In this document: positions 22,337 to 33,625 of the stretch, piece by piece
Numbering within the stretch: the first letter of the stretch is position 1
Layout of the letters: each line of letters opens with the position of its first letter
Source: Thuidium tamariscinum
Lineage: Eukaryota > Streptophyta > Bryopsida > Hypnales > Thuidiaceae
NCBI GenBank assembly: GCA_947034885.2
Contig: OX344755.2
Span: 28,527,052-28,591,051, forward strand
DNA: 64,000 nt
Direction: 5' to 3'
Program-made: the position numbers and the translations under genes
Notes under the pieces: generated by a model
The model's database searches: none
What the model saw: only the letters and a program-made list of their open reading frames with translations
Told to the model about the DNA's origin: nothing

Positions 22337-25190
22337 ATGAATTACCATGGACCTGAGGACTTCGCTAATCCAGTTCCAGTACTTCCATTGGATGTTCGTT
22401 TATGTGAGGGAATCCCTCGTGCAAAGTGGGTCGCGCTGCCCGTCACTCTCCGAAACGAAGATGGGGTAGATGTTGCAAGGGGTGTTTGCCAAGACGTTGA
22501 CCCGGAGCTGGTCATTGATCAGAATGGAAAGTCCCTTGGTGATGACCGAGTTGCCATTCATATTGCTGAGTCTTTGGACGAGGATTTGTTCCCCTTTGCA
22601 AATATGTGGTCACTACGTTCTTGGCCAATTAGGAGAGTGTTTCTTTATGCTGGTGCTTCTCTATATGACCATGATGAAACACAGAAGTACAACGCGGCCT
22701 TGAACCTGAAAAGAATTCGAAAGGGGATTCGATCGTACAAAACCACTCGTATAAGAGTTGATGCAGAGGTCCCTCCGAAGAGAGAACTTCTCTTAACTAT
22801 GGAATCTATCACTGCAGTTTCTACAAAAAAATGTTGCGAGATGAATTGTGTGCAACCTTTTCCACGTGCACAAATTCAAGCGATACGAACAGATTTGTAT
22901 GGAGGGAATGACTACAAGGCTCGCAACAAGACACTTTTGGAGGTACATAGGCAAATCCACAAAGACTCTAGCGGAAAAGAGTGGATCACCTTGAAGAGAG
23001 AGAAGTGTGTCCTACTGCGTGGTGGATCATTCATGGGATTGCAAAATGTACATACTATAGATACAAAGACAAAGCCAAAACTGGAAAACAAGCGGATGTG
23101 CATGGAAATTTGGGAAGCAAAAAGCCCCGTATCCAAACCCTTCAAGCTACTGCCACACTTCGAAAGTTAATTGAGTCAGATGCTGATAAAATGCCCCACA
23201 AGACAAGAACACTGGAGTCTGGGGAGAAGGTCACAGCCATGGTTCTTCCGTCTTCATTTTGTTGGAGTGATCAGTTGAAAACAATCAATGAAACAAATGC
23301 GAGCTTCAATTTGCCACCCATTTCTTCTAGTGGTTTGAGCAATATTCGTCGTGATTCTTTTCCAGAGTTTGCTGCGAAGGCATGTGGAGATTCATTTGCT
23401 AGATGTGGATTGTGTGACAAATACAACCAATTAAAAAGTGCTTGTGTAGGTGAGGAGGCAAAATCTAAATGGGAGAAATTGAAAGAAACCCATAATCAAG
23501 GGCAATTGGCTCGTAGGAAATACTACTACGGAAATTGGGACGAATCCGTAAGAGCGCCCGATAAGATGTTGTGCATCATTCATGATAAGATGGATCACTC
23601 GAAGACCGCTTCTCTACACTTCTCCCATAAGACCAAGGTGACAGAATCCTTCATGAAAATGCCTGTTGCAGTTACAGATATGATTGCTCATGGCCATGGT
23701 GATGTGCGATATGCACACTATGGTTTGGGCATTTATCCAACCGATTCAAATCATACTATTGGATCAATTGCAAGGTTGTTGCGTGATTTAGAAGGAGCGC
23801 CAAAGAATTCATCGCGCATGTTATTTTCAGTTGAAGATAACCAATCTACTTTAACGAAGGCGCTTTTAAATGGAGCTGAAACTTGTTTGGACTCTCTTCT
23901 TCCACCTCCAAATGACCCTCTTCCAGCTAAACCTCTTCCCCCTGTATTAATATTGCAGTTGGACAATTGTTCAGGGGACAACAAGAACCGTTATGTTTTT
24001 GGGTTTTGTTCCATGCTTGTATGTAAAGGCATTTTTCGTGAAGTGTACATTAACTTCCTCATTGTAGGACACACTCATGAAGACATTGATGCTCTTTTTG
24101 GTCGATGGAGCTCGAAATTGAAGACAAATAACTACCCAACGTTACCGAGGCTCATGAAGTCCTTTATGGATTGTGAAGAGTATCCAGTGATTCCTCATCT
24201 CATCGAGGAAGTTCCTGACTTCAAGGCGTTTGTACACGGATACCTCGGCACGGGTGGGGACTTCTTAGAGGGTCATTCTAGATCTCAACAATTCAAGTTT
24301 TTCAAGGATTCTAATGGATGGCCTTTGATGGAATATAAACATTTGTGTACGGATGATATGTGGTTGCCCGAGGGGGGCAAGGGAATCAAATTGTGGTCCG
24401 AGACAGTAGATGGGCTTCCTAAAGTGCCAATAGGTTGTCCTCCACCTCTAGTTCTTGAACCAATGAAGGCTCTTCTAGACGTAAAGAAGGGTTTGAGCGG
24501 TTTTTTGAGTATTGGAAGAAAATGGCAAATGACGATTACACAGGAGAGTTCAGGCGAAAAAATGGCGCATTGGAAGATTATTGGAAAGGCGTTCGTACGG
24601 CTCTCGATGCACCTCTTCAAGTACGTGAGGCATTATTTGATGGATTTTGGCCGGCATCCAGGGTTGCCCTTGATGAGACAGACCGAATGCAAAGAGATGG
24701 CACATTGCATGAGGACGACGCAGAAGATGCACTGTTTGTTGGACGTAGACGTGATTGTCCACATCCTTCATTCCGTGTTAATGTCGATACGCACGAAGGT
24801 TCTTTTATAGCAGTGCGTCCAGCTGATGGTGATCCTAAACCATTTTGGCTTGCTAGAGCCATAACGGCTCCAAGTCCAGATCCAGGGCATATACATATGA
24901 TCAAAATTCAATATTGGACGCCTGCGTCGAATCGGCACATTAATATGGATACATACGAAGGATGGGACATGAAACAAGGGAATGTATGGCGTGAAGACAC
25001 TGCAATCAAGCCAACATAGTCAAGCATGGGCTGCATTCTTACGGCTTGGAAGCCACGTTTCCGAGAAAACACTAAGAAACCGAAAGTGTTGATTCCAAAT
25101 TCGCAAATTGGCATCATTAAAGCACCATTGATGGCCTTCACAATCAATGAACGCAATGATGAAGAGAATGACTCTATGGAAGAAGAATGA
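22337..25190 (+). pseudogene. DUF7869-like transposase of element A (two frameshifts, one stop)
   Basis: This aligns along its length with the intact 945-aa protein of element B (40172-43009). The first frame starts at ATG 22337 (acceptor-like TTTTGCAG just before it). A shift near 22985-23000 moves to the frame carrying MIAHGHGDVRYAHYGL, LQLDNCSGDNKNRY and VGHTHEDIDALFGRW. A second shift near 24495-24505 moves to the frame with FEYWKKMAND and VRPADGDPKPFW. A TAG at 25017-25019 stands exactly where element B has Trp (PPIWEH), and the homologous frame continues to TGA 25188-25190. The acidic motifs suggest an RNase H-like (DDE/D) transposase with a C-terminal Tudor/BAH-like part. It is inactive as written. 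Confidence 0.8.
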
Positions 25191-25773
25191 ATATTTTATA
25201 GCTATAGTAGTAGACATTAGTTCTCTTATTGTATTTGAAATACTAGATTACATTTCTTACTGTAGTTACAAATAATGATAATGATATTTGCATGCATATA
25301 TAGGTCAAGATATGGATATGTCATTCAGCACAATATTATGACCATGTTTTAGATATTTTCTATTAATAGTGTATATATTTTTCACAATTGCATTTAAAAA
25401 ATGAGTGTAGAGAATATTTTCTTGCACAGAAGAGTAGATGACATGTTCATGAAGACAAAGCGTAATATCATGAAGTTCATATGTGTGTTGTAAGAAGTAG
25501 AAGTCTCCATTTTAAAAAAATTTAAAACTTAAAAATGTTTTGAGGTATTTTGTTTACTTATAAAATAATTGAAAGATGAAATTTGGATGTTGATAGTGAA
25601 TATTTGCCATTTATATAAGTAAAAAAATAATTATAAAGTATTATTCTTGACATTTTTGAGTCTCAATTTAATAAGAAGTCTCAATTTAATGAAAGCTTTT
25701 TTGGCCCAAAAATAGGAAGCCATTAAAATGAGACGACGATTTGTCTCATTTTAACGAATAAGGCCTTGTAAAC
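25191..25773. other. AT-rich 3' flank of element A
   Basis: No gene is seen. Two imperfect copies of TCTCAATTTAATAAGAAG/TCTCAATTTAATGAAAG lie near 25661-25695. The right end of element A must lie in or near this interval, but no terminal repeat was recognised. Confidence 0.4.
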
Positions 25774-26042
25774 GGCTCCATCTGGATCACCTAATATCCC
25801 TATCCGGATTATCGGTTCCGAGCCCAAGTCAGATTGGGGATTCGGATGTTCAGGAGATTCCAAGCTCTCAGTTTGGATCTCCTGTTAAGAATGAGGGAGT
25901 ACCTGCCGTTCTAGCTGACGAGAAAACAGATCCTGGAACTATGGAGACTCCAGTCCCCATTCCGGAGCGAGTTCCGGAAGGTGGAAACAAAGAGGGAAGT
26001 CTCGAGGAGATTTCTGGTGCTCCTGTCAATGGTGGGCCTTAG
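25774..26042 (+). pseudogene. C-terminal fragment of a 638-aa-family ORF
   Basis: About 89 codons are open to TAG 26040-26042, rich in Pro, Ser and Glu (PVPIPERVPEGG, SGAPVNGGP), like the tail of the 11724-13640 protein in composition and in lying directly before a plus-strand LTR. There is no upstream continuation, so only the 3' end of the element remains. The assignment rests mainly on this context. Confidence 0.45.
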
Positions 26043-26063
26043 GAATCTAGAAAGTAGATAGGA

Positions 26064-27274
26064 TGTATATTATTAGGAAAATTTTGCTAGGTACAGAATT
26101 GTAGCGAGATATCCGGGAGGATTAGATCCTACAATCTCGGCCGGATCCAGTGCCAGATTTTCAGGGTGTTTCCCCCCTTTGTTTTGAAAACTAAATTTTG
26201 TGTATATAAACAGAGTCTCACGACTGAGACGAGGAGAATTTTCATTGCAATCTTCTGTGTACTTTGTGTTTTCTATTGTTTGTTCTGCCTTCCCATGCTT
26301 TGGCCGGGTGTGCAAGTGAGAGATTGAGTGTTGGTAGACGGAATTGTGAAGTGAAGTTTTCCCCTTGGTGTTTTCTTGTGGTTGTCATGTGCATGTGAGA
26401 GGGTTCTAAGTGCTAGGAGTGAGTCATTGCACCTCAATAGGGTTTGGATTCTAAGTATTCCGGATGAGATAGCCATTGTGAAGCTGGGCAGTTGGGAAGG
26501 GAGTTCCTGATTGGGCTAGAGCAACCGGATGGGAGATTTGGTTAGCGTTTGATCATTTGAGAGGTCTCATCAACTGAACAAGCAAACGGAAGGAATCTGG
26601 AGTTTATTGGAACGGGCGGTCACACTTGTAGTCACCATATCTTCGCACGGATTACGAGAATTACTAAGGTCATTGTAGTATTGAGAAGGTCGTACGGGGG
26701 GTCTTCGTGTGACCTGCATCCGGATTCGTGTCTAGGGTGTTGTGGGAGATCAAACCGGATCCTAGTAAGTTAGGGGATAGTAGAACATAGTGAAGTCTTC
26801 CGTCACTCTAAGATCCGGAAGGTGTGGTAAGCCAGCCACTCTCAAAACTAAGTGGTAGATCCCTCTGATGAGACAACAGAGGTAAAACTAAACCAGAGAA
26901 TAGTTTTATGTGGATTAGGGAGGGAAATAGAAATGAGAAGTTTCCGCTCCTAGGTAGTGAAATCCGGAAGATCTCAGGAACGTTCGGATGGTAGTGTAAG
27001 TCAAAAACAGCAAACATCCGCATTGAGCAGAAAAAGGAGGGAATAAGTGCCTCCGAATGTCCTAAGTTTTTGAGTAAGAGGGAAATCCGTACGGAAAAGG
27101 AGCTGGAGCGGAGTGAAAGAATCCTTCTAAAGAACTGACCATAGAATTGAAAGATACTAATAAGACTAAACACTTCACAAAATCTCGTGGGTTCGATCTT
27201 TAGAGTCACTTTGTTATGCTTTAAAGAGGTTTTTGTAAGCATAATAGGGAATTTTACTTCTCTGTGCTGCGACA
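26064..27274 (+). mobile_element. LTR of the same gypsy-like family (about 1.2 kb)
   Basis: It ends TGTGCTGCGACA (27263-27274), the counterpart of TGTGCTACGACA in the other two LTRs. A good TATA box, TATATAAA, lies at 26203-26210. The proposed start, TGTATATTATT at 26064, resembles the outer end of the 9769-11053 LTR. The C-terminal ORF fragment lies on its left and an inverted N-terminal fragment on its right. Confidence 0.6.
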
Positions 27275-27279
27275 GTCCA

Positions 27280-28017
27280 CCACCACCATAACAACTCTTG
27301 ACCCGGCAATGTGTCCCTCACTTACCAGCTGAGTGTTGTATAAATTCGCCTTCACTGCTGCGTTAGCCGGTTGACTCAATAGGCTGTTGAGATTCCGCAC
27401 GAGTCGTATTGCATCCTTCTCCCGTTGGTGGGAGGCGCGTCCTTCTGCTTCGGCCCAATCCACCTGCGCTTGTAGGTTGTTCCGGAGCTTCTCCAACCCG
27501 GATCTCTTCTTCTTTGGCGGCTAAGTCTTCCGGTCTCACGAGCTTCCGGATTGCCTCCTTCAGTTCCATTGGTGCCACCCGGAGTTCCACTACTAACTCC
27601 TCCACATACCCCACCACATTCTGATGATGCCATCTTAGTCGCTGCAGCCATCGAGCACCTTCCGGAAAATCCTAACCCGGTAGTCGGACAACCATACACT
27701 TTGGCCCACAAGTCATCCGACCATGCTCCCGGCCTTGCTCTCACCATCAGCTGGAACTGGTTGGATGGGCCCTCCTTAACTTCCTGCACCATTTCTTCAC
27801 TCTTAACTGTCCAAGGGCGGTCTAGAAATCCTAAACAGCCCATCTATCGTAAGTCTTCCTCCAACATCCGGCAATGCTCCAGGTCTACCGGATTCAGGGC
27901 GGAAACTACTACCGCCTTGGGTAATAGAACCCGGGGTACTATCTCTCCCGTCTCCTCCATCAAGTACCGACACAAGAAAACTAGCGCCGCCCCTATCTTG
28001 ACGATCTGCCCTAACAT
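27280..28017 (-). pseudogene. N-terminal fragment of a 638-aa-family ORF, inverted
   Basis: On the minus strand ATG 28015-28017 opens a frame that reaches MLEEDLR, then a TAG, then MGCLGFLDRPWTVK (from 27843). This matches the block YLEEDLTQIGCLGLLQRPWNLK of the intact protein at 11724, with the stop in place of Gln. Further frameshifts follow at about 27600 and 27490. It stops at the LTR boundary near 27275, so its remaining part was cut off or displaced by that element. The leader carries GGCGGCGCC at about 28110-28120, as in the intact copy. Confidence 0.7.
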
Positions 28018-28386
28018 GATCTCTAACTCACCACTCTTTCTCTCAGCTAACAGTGCTTAGAAACGAGACAAATGCACAAATGATGACGAAAGAGGTAGGA
28101 GTTGACTTAAGTATCCTTTAGGGCGCCGCCAGTTCCCATTGGGAACGTGTTAGGGTTTCCGTTCTATAAGCCGGAACCCTAATTCTGTCTATTCCAGAAG
28201 AGAGTTTCCGGATTTGGAGTTCCGTCTGCCACCCGGATTCCGTTTCCGTTTCTTTTAACGGACCAATGACGCTCTAAGTCCTAACTTAGTCTAATCTACT
28301 CGGAATGTATCTAGCTTACCATAATTTTTGAAAAATCTATCCTGCTAATGGACTATAATACTATTACTTACTTCAAATCCGGATTC
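28018..28386. other. Leader of the inverted ORF fragment; boundary with element C
   Basis: There is no gene. It carries the GGCGGCGCC motif and CCGGAT-rich sequence typical of the gypsy family. The switch to element C falls near 28380, where CCGGATTCTCATG meets the stop codon of the FCP1-like gene. Confidence 0.4.
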
Positions 28387-29370
28387 TCATGCTCCCACAC
28401 ACGGGAGAAGTTCAGTCATGAGGTAGTCGTCCATGACCCCATTTCCATTGTAGGACCATGTGTCAAGTAGGACGACTTGGCTGGACAAGTTCATGAAGTG
28501 CTTCACGGGACTATCATCCACAATAATTGTATTTTGATCTGTGAAGTTCCAGGATTCCACCAATTTCAACTTGTCCAAGGGCTTGAGAAGCAGGTCCTTG
28601 TTCGTGCTCTTGACCTTGTAGGGAACTACCTTACCGCGAATGTTCCTACACATCATGACTCCGCATTGCTCTTGCCCCAGGACATACAACGGCTGCTCTA
28701 TGCCTTGGAACAGGTGCTCTATGATGGGCTGAACATTGGCCCTCTTCATGGAACTCCAAATGTGGACATGGGCAATGAGGGTCAACTCGCAAAGGAACGC
28801 AAGACATTTGGGTCGTAGGGCAACCCTCTTCAATCTGATGTACTCCACGTTGATTCTTGATGGAACCTCGTGGATTTTTCCCTCTCTAGCAAGAGATTTT
28901 CTATCCTCACTGACGTAGAGCACTCCATTCAGATCTAGAATGACATTGAGCCACCTCTTCGTCACCCCAGATGTGGATGGGACAGCGACTTGGGCCGCCG
29001 CGTCATCTACCCAAATAGGATCCTCACATCTAGTACCCTGCCCACGAACGTACACGAAAATGTCCAGACAGATAAGCCGTTGCGCCTAGCCTTCCAATTT
29101 GCAAAAAGAGCACGCCGAAGCACAGCAAACAAATTCAGGCACCACAAGAAATCAATCAAGACAAATATATAGAATTAGGCCTAGAACTTACAGGCCGGCA
29201 TCTTCACTTTGCGGAGACGTCAAGGTTGTTTCAGTTGCTGGCCCATCCAATTGAGGTGGTTCAATGTAAAGTGACAATAAAGCCATGCCATCGCTTTGTT
29301 GGCGGATTGCAGAAGAAGACAATGGAGCATTAGTGGAATTTGGTGGGGGGATATCATTGCAAGGAGTCAT
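28387..29370 (-). CDS. FCP1/NIF-like HAD phosphatase-fold protein of element C
   Basis: Two exons are inferred on the minus strand: 29370-29192 and 29029-28387, joined by a GT-AG intron (donor CCT|GTAAGT; acceptor TACTAG|A) that keeps the frame, giving about 273 aa. The protein has the HAD motif I variant VILDLNGVLYV (DxD-type Asp kept, second Asp replaced by Asn, as in several plant FCP1-like proteins) and motif III/IV NTIIVDDSPVKHF. The fold is that of FCP1/NLI-interacting-factor phosphatases acting on phospho-Ser/Thr. Activity is uncertain because of the Asn. It lies downstream of the main element C gene on the same strand and is flanked by a C-type palindrome, so it probably belongs to the element. 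A related domain is fused into the CACTA TNPA-like protein. Confidence 0.7.
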
Positions 29371-29577
29371 TTTTGTGTCTGCTTGAATGGAAACACAAAA
29401 ATAATTGTAAGAAAGACGTTTTACTATATGATCTCATATCGAGAAGTTTATTACAATTTTTACATTTTCACTGTCTTCACCTCTAGCTATCCAACTACCT
29501 AGCTCAGGGACGTTGAACAAAATCAATTAAAATTGTGCAGCGGATTCAAGTCGCAGCAACTTGAATCAAAAAGGAAG
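29371..29577. other. Spacer between the two element C genes, with one palindrome
   Basis: This short noncoding interval holds a C-type 21-bp palindrome at 29545-29565 (TTCAAG hexamer at both ends). Confidence 0.6.
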
Positions 29578-30512
29578 TCACTCATCACAACCTGCTCCTG
29601 CATCTGGCGTCACATCTAAGTCCACATCCCCAATCCCGCCTTGGTCCTCTGCCCTCTCCACCACATCATCCACTCTGTCAGGCGCAAAGTCAGGTGTCTC
29701 CGTAGCAGCGGTTCCGCCATCTCCATGTGCGTCCCCCTGAGAAGGATGTCCTGAGACTGGCACCCCTGCCTCAGGCTGTCGGAGGAGCCATGCGCTTGGG
29801 CAACAAGAAGTAGCTTCTGGGACTACGTTGGCGAGGGCAACATCATGGCAAGGAGAACGGTGTTCTCGGCAGTGTAAGCCCTTGAAACGCTATTTACAAG
29901 ATCCGGCACAACATTGTTTATCCAGTCCTTCATCTCCTGCTTGTCCTCCTTCCGAACCCTTTTATTTTCTCTCTTGTCCTCAAGGCGTTCCTTCCTCAGT
30001 AGCTTCCTATCCTCCACTAGGTAATTGAGAAGTTTCTGCATCTCATAGATGTCTTGGGAGGTTTCCACCTTGCTCTTCTTCTTTCGAGGTGCTGAACTTG
30101 GTGTCGCAGAGGCTCGGGGTGTGGCCGATGCAGTGGACACCGGAATGGCACTCGCATCCGCTATGTCGTCGAGGTGAACATCTTCTCCCTCCAGCATCTG
30201 AGAGACCTCGGGCATTTGAGAGTCCTTGGGCATCTGAGAGTCATCGGGCTCTTCCTCCTCCTCCGCTTCCACCTCTTCTTCTTCTTGCTCCTCTTCCATT
30301 GCTGGCTCGGAAGCCTTCCTCTTGCCCCTCCTTGAGCTTGACTCGGCTTCCTTCCTCATTGGCGCTCTGTCCATGGGATGGCATGACTCATCGACGAAAT
30401 AGCTTCCGTCTATGAAATCTTTCTTGTCCATGTTCTCGGCCAGCTCTGCGAACTTCCTGAACATCTCCATATCACTGTTGCTAGCAATGGCAAAGTGATC
30501 CATTCCAGTTAT
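29578..30512 (-). pseudogene. Element C main gene, 3' exon(s): acidic/coiled-coil C-terminus
   Basis: The exon begins at 30512 after an acceptor (AACTACAG) and reads ITGMDHFAIASNSDMEMF, an NLS-like RRGKRKASEP, a long Glu-rich tract (about 30230-30300), three QMP/QML repeats, and a Lys/Arg/Glu coiled-coil-like stretch before WINNVVPDLV. Near 29835 the frame shifts and continues as LANVVPEATSCC to the stop at about 29578. It looks like a DNA-binding or chromatin-associated tail. It is joined in phase 0 to the upstream exon ending CAAW at 30677. Confidence 0.5.
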
Positions 30513-30676
30513 CTGTAGTTCAACAAGCAAGAGTCAGCGCTAGTGTGTAGACAATTCAAGTCACCTCGACTTAAACAGCACAAACTATATGAAATTCTAT
30601 TAGTAGGAAAGTGAGAAAAAATGTGAAAAAAAGTCTAAGAGCAAGTTCAAGTCGAACCTACTTGAATGAAACATAC
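30513..30676 (-). other. Inferred intron of element C with two palindromes
   Basis: Donor TTGG|GTATGT (30676) and acceptor CTACAG|ATA (30513) join reading frames in phase 0. Inside lie two C-type palindromes, 30555-30575 and 30646-30666. Confidence 0.6.
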
Positions 30677-31976
30677 CCAAGCGGCGCATACAAGTTTGCT
30701 TCCAGCGAATACAGGGAACACCGTTGCCCTCGAGTTGTAGAAGAGGTCTAGCACTTGTAAATAGAACTCCATCCTCAACTCAGTGTTGTAGATTCAAAAT
30801 TCTAGCTCGTTGTACAATCCCATTTTTTGCCACTTTGGCAACGGAGCCACCTCGAACCTCTTCAGAATGACTTGAGTTCGCGGACGCATCTTCGAACCTC
30901 TCCACCAAGGCCGGGCAGTACTCGGAGTAATGGGTCAAGTAGTGCTCGCCTAATTTCCCTCTTCTGACCTCCACTTTGATGTCGTTGTCGACATCGTGAT
31001 CTCCCGTAATCAGTAGCCAGACGTTAGGATCGAATGGAGCTGGATCATCAAGATTCATCAGAGTCTTCAAGAATTCGCGGTGAAATGGAGAGTCCGGAGG
31101 CGCGGTCTTCTTGTTGATGACTCCTGGAATGTTCCGAAAGTCTGTAACAGCAAAGGCCAAGCTTGTATTCAGGTTGTTACTCCACCTGTTGTCGATCCAA
31201 GATAAAAGATGGTCGTCTACCAATCATATCGTAGGGCCTCAGAAACAACTTTGCTAGGGGCATTTTATACTTTCCCTTGGTTCTGAGAAACACCCTAATG
31301 AATTCGGCGGCATACTGCGACATTTCCCTGGCCCTCTTGTTCTTGCTGGAAGGCAACTTCGTCTTCGAGAAGAAGATCTCACCAAGTCCAATGAAAAGCA
31401 GATTCTTCGTAGGCGGGGTTACGTTGTATTTCTTCTTGAAGTCCTTCCACGCGCTGACCTTGTAGTTGCCCTGACTGTCGTAGAAGCCAAGGCTGCGTTT
31501 CTCCAAAAAAATGTACTTTCTCACGGCCTGCTTCCGCTTGTTTCTCTCGAGCCAATCCTTGGAGCTATAAGTCTATAACAGTCCACCTTCACGCCTGAGA
31601 TCTTCTTCAGCGTCACCTTCGGATGCGGATGCGTCCGATTAGGAGTTCGATTGAGAAGGTACAGCGCCAACTTCTTGAGGTCTAGCTCCATCAGATTTCC
31701 CAGCCACCTAAAAAACTCGTGGGTAAGGACACCATCTTTCAATTGATCCCAATTCTTAGTGCTCTTCATGGGCAGCAAGGTCTCTAGATCAATGAGGAGC
31801 CCATGGAAAGTACTTGATATGACCTCCTTCCAAAGTGCAAAAACCTCATCCAAGGTGGTGATCAGCTTGATCTCGTTTTGAATGCTGATGTTGTTGATCC
31901 GTTTTTTCGTCAAAGCTCCCTGGTGCTTTTTCACATCGAGCATAGCAAAACGCAGTTTCATCGCATCATGAAACCC
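30677..31976 (-). pseudogene. Element C main gene, middle exon (frameshifted)
   Basis: The exon starts at 31976 after the acceptor TTGGAACAG with GFHDAMKLRFAML. Homologous-looking sequence is spread over three frames: to about 31560, then DWLERNKRKQAVRKYIFLEKR to about 31210, then DDHLLSWIDNRW to about 30785, then TELRMEFYLQVLDLF to the donor at 30677. At least three single-base shifts are needed, so it is not translatable as written. I do not recognise the family; the sequence has the mixed charge of a soluble protein and no membrane segment. Confidence 0.55.
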
Positions 31977-32145
31977 CTGTTCCAAGAACATAAAGAACAA
32001 TTAGATTCATGTATACCCGACTTAAACTATCGAAACAGGGAAATGCAAATAGAGAAATTCAAGTCGACCCGACTTGAACTATCGAAACAGGGAGAAACCA
32101 ATAAAAAAATTTCAAGTCAACCCAACTTGAAGCTGTCTCTTTCCG
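31977..32145 (-). other. Inferred intron of element C with three palindromes
   Basis: The interval ends at the acceptor TTGGAACAG. It contains C-type palindromes at 32006-32026, 32058-32078 and 32111-32131, spaced 52 and 53 bp. The first two are followed by the same phrase ACTATCGAAACAGGGA, so they arose by tandem duplication. The donor on the upstream side is not clear. Confidence 0.5.
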
Positions 32146-33625
32146 GCCACTTGGGTGCGGCTATAGGGTCTTTCTAGGCTTTCTTCTTTGGAGTCACAGA
32201 CTTCCCGAGCTCTCTTGGCTCCTTAGACGGAGGCGGATGACTCAGGCTCAGCCAGACATTTCTGGCGCTAATGATGTTGGTTCCCCACATAGGCTTCTAT
32301 GTCTGCAGGTGATTCGTTTTGTTGTAGAACGCAGAAATTTTTCTGATGACAGAATGCTTTGGATTCCAAACGATGAAGCATTCCTATGTCTCAAATTTCT
32401 TGCTTTTCACCTCTGCGCCCTCAAGGGTTCTCATCTGCTTGGAGGCCTCCACATTGTGCTTCCCGTTTACCATCCAAAACTTGCCATCCTTGATGTCCTC
32501 CCATCTCGCTGGATTTTCCGTCAAGTTTTGGGGCATGGCACAAAGGGTCATCTTCTTATTTGGATCAGGCATCTTCAAATAAAATTGGAGCGCAGACTTC
32601 ACACCATTTTCCTTGAGTGCTCTGACGTTGATTGTCTCTGGTGGAGTTTCTAGATTATCAATATGGATCGTGTGTGTCTTGCCCTGGCCAAAAATATATG
32701 ATGTCTCGTAGTGCTCCCAATGATCTTCATAAATTTTTTTGGATTCGAGGTAATTAAACTCCTCCTCTTCGTCAGCCACGTCTCTTGGTACTCTTGTAAG
32801 GACTGAGGCCATGCTGTCGTCTGCAAGGGCCTTGCCCTTCGCAGCTACATCAGACTTAGCACTAGTCTTGGTCTGAGCGAGCGGGCTAGCACTGAGGATC
32901 CCCTTGCTGTCCTTGGCAGTGGTCTTTTTCTTTGTCTTGCTCCGCTGAGTACCCGCAGTCTCCACAACCAGAGACCCGTCGCTCCCTCCGACCTCTTTCA
33001 GGTTCTTTGTGATAGAGAGGGGCCTCATCTCTTTTGCTTTGCTCTTCGCTTTTATTACATATGTGTCGAAACACCGAACGACATCGCGAAGCCTTGATGC
33101 AAGTGTCTTGGCCTTCAGAGGCCCATCGTCCTTTCCTCTGTAACGTCCCGCGTCAATGTGATCAACCATTGACTTGTGCAGCTCTGTGAATTGAGAGTCC
33201 TCTAGACTCCTACAGGTTGTTGCAATAGAGAATGTGGTACCCTTGCTGAGGACAATGTATGAAAAAACATACTCCTCCTCTTGATTAGGGAAGTTTATTG
33301 TACATGATATTACGAGCTCTTCATTCGGCCCGTCTGTCACCTCTCTGACACTTTCGTGCAATGAATTTGGAAGGCACGTGTCTTGGTTCTTCCACTTCGT
33401 CTGGAAGCTGAGATGACCTGAGGCCGGAGCGAGGACGATAGTCCAGTAGTCTACATCTTGGGGGTCTTTCCAGGTCGAACAGTCCCCCAACAGAAGCTCG
33501 TCTCCATATTCCTCGATGTCTTCATTTTCTTTCATTTCAAACCTTTTGAAGTACGGGAGAAGTCGCTTTGTCTGCTCCTCCATCTGTGTGAGCCCTCGAG
33601 ATGGCACTCAGGACTCTGGGTCCAT
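32146..33625 (-). pseudogene. Element C main gene, 5' exon (several stop codons)
   Basis: A minus-strand frame from ATG 33625 (MDPES) meets TGA 33608-33610. It then stays open for 407 codons (33607-32387), and continues in the same frame through TAG at 32384-32386 and two more TAGs to about 32146. It contains a Lys/Ser-rich linker and, near its end, GKFWMVNGKHNVEASKQM followed by ECFIVWNPKHS and AFYNKTNH. That end resembles a ParB-like substrate motif (GGxH..A) found in some uncharacterised plant and algal proteins; this is a weak assignment. The three late TAGs stand where Trp would fit the local pattern. It is a transposon-encoded protein of unknown function. Confidence 0.55.
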
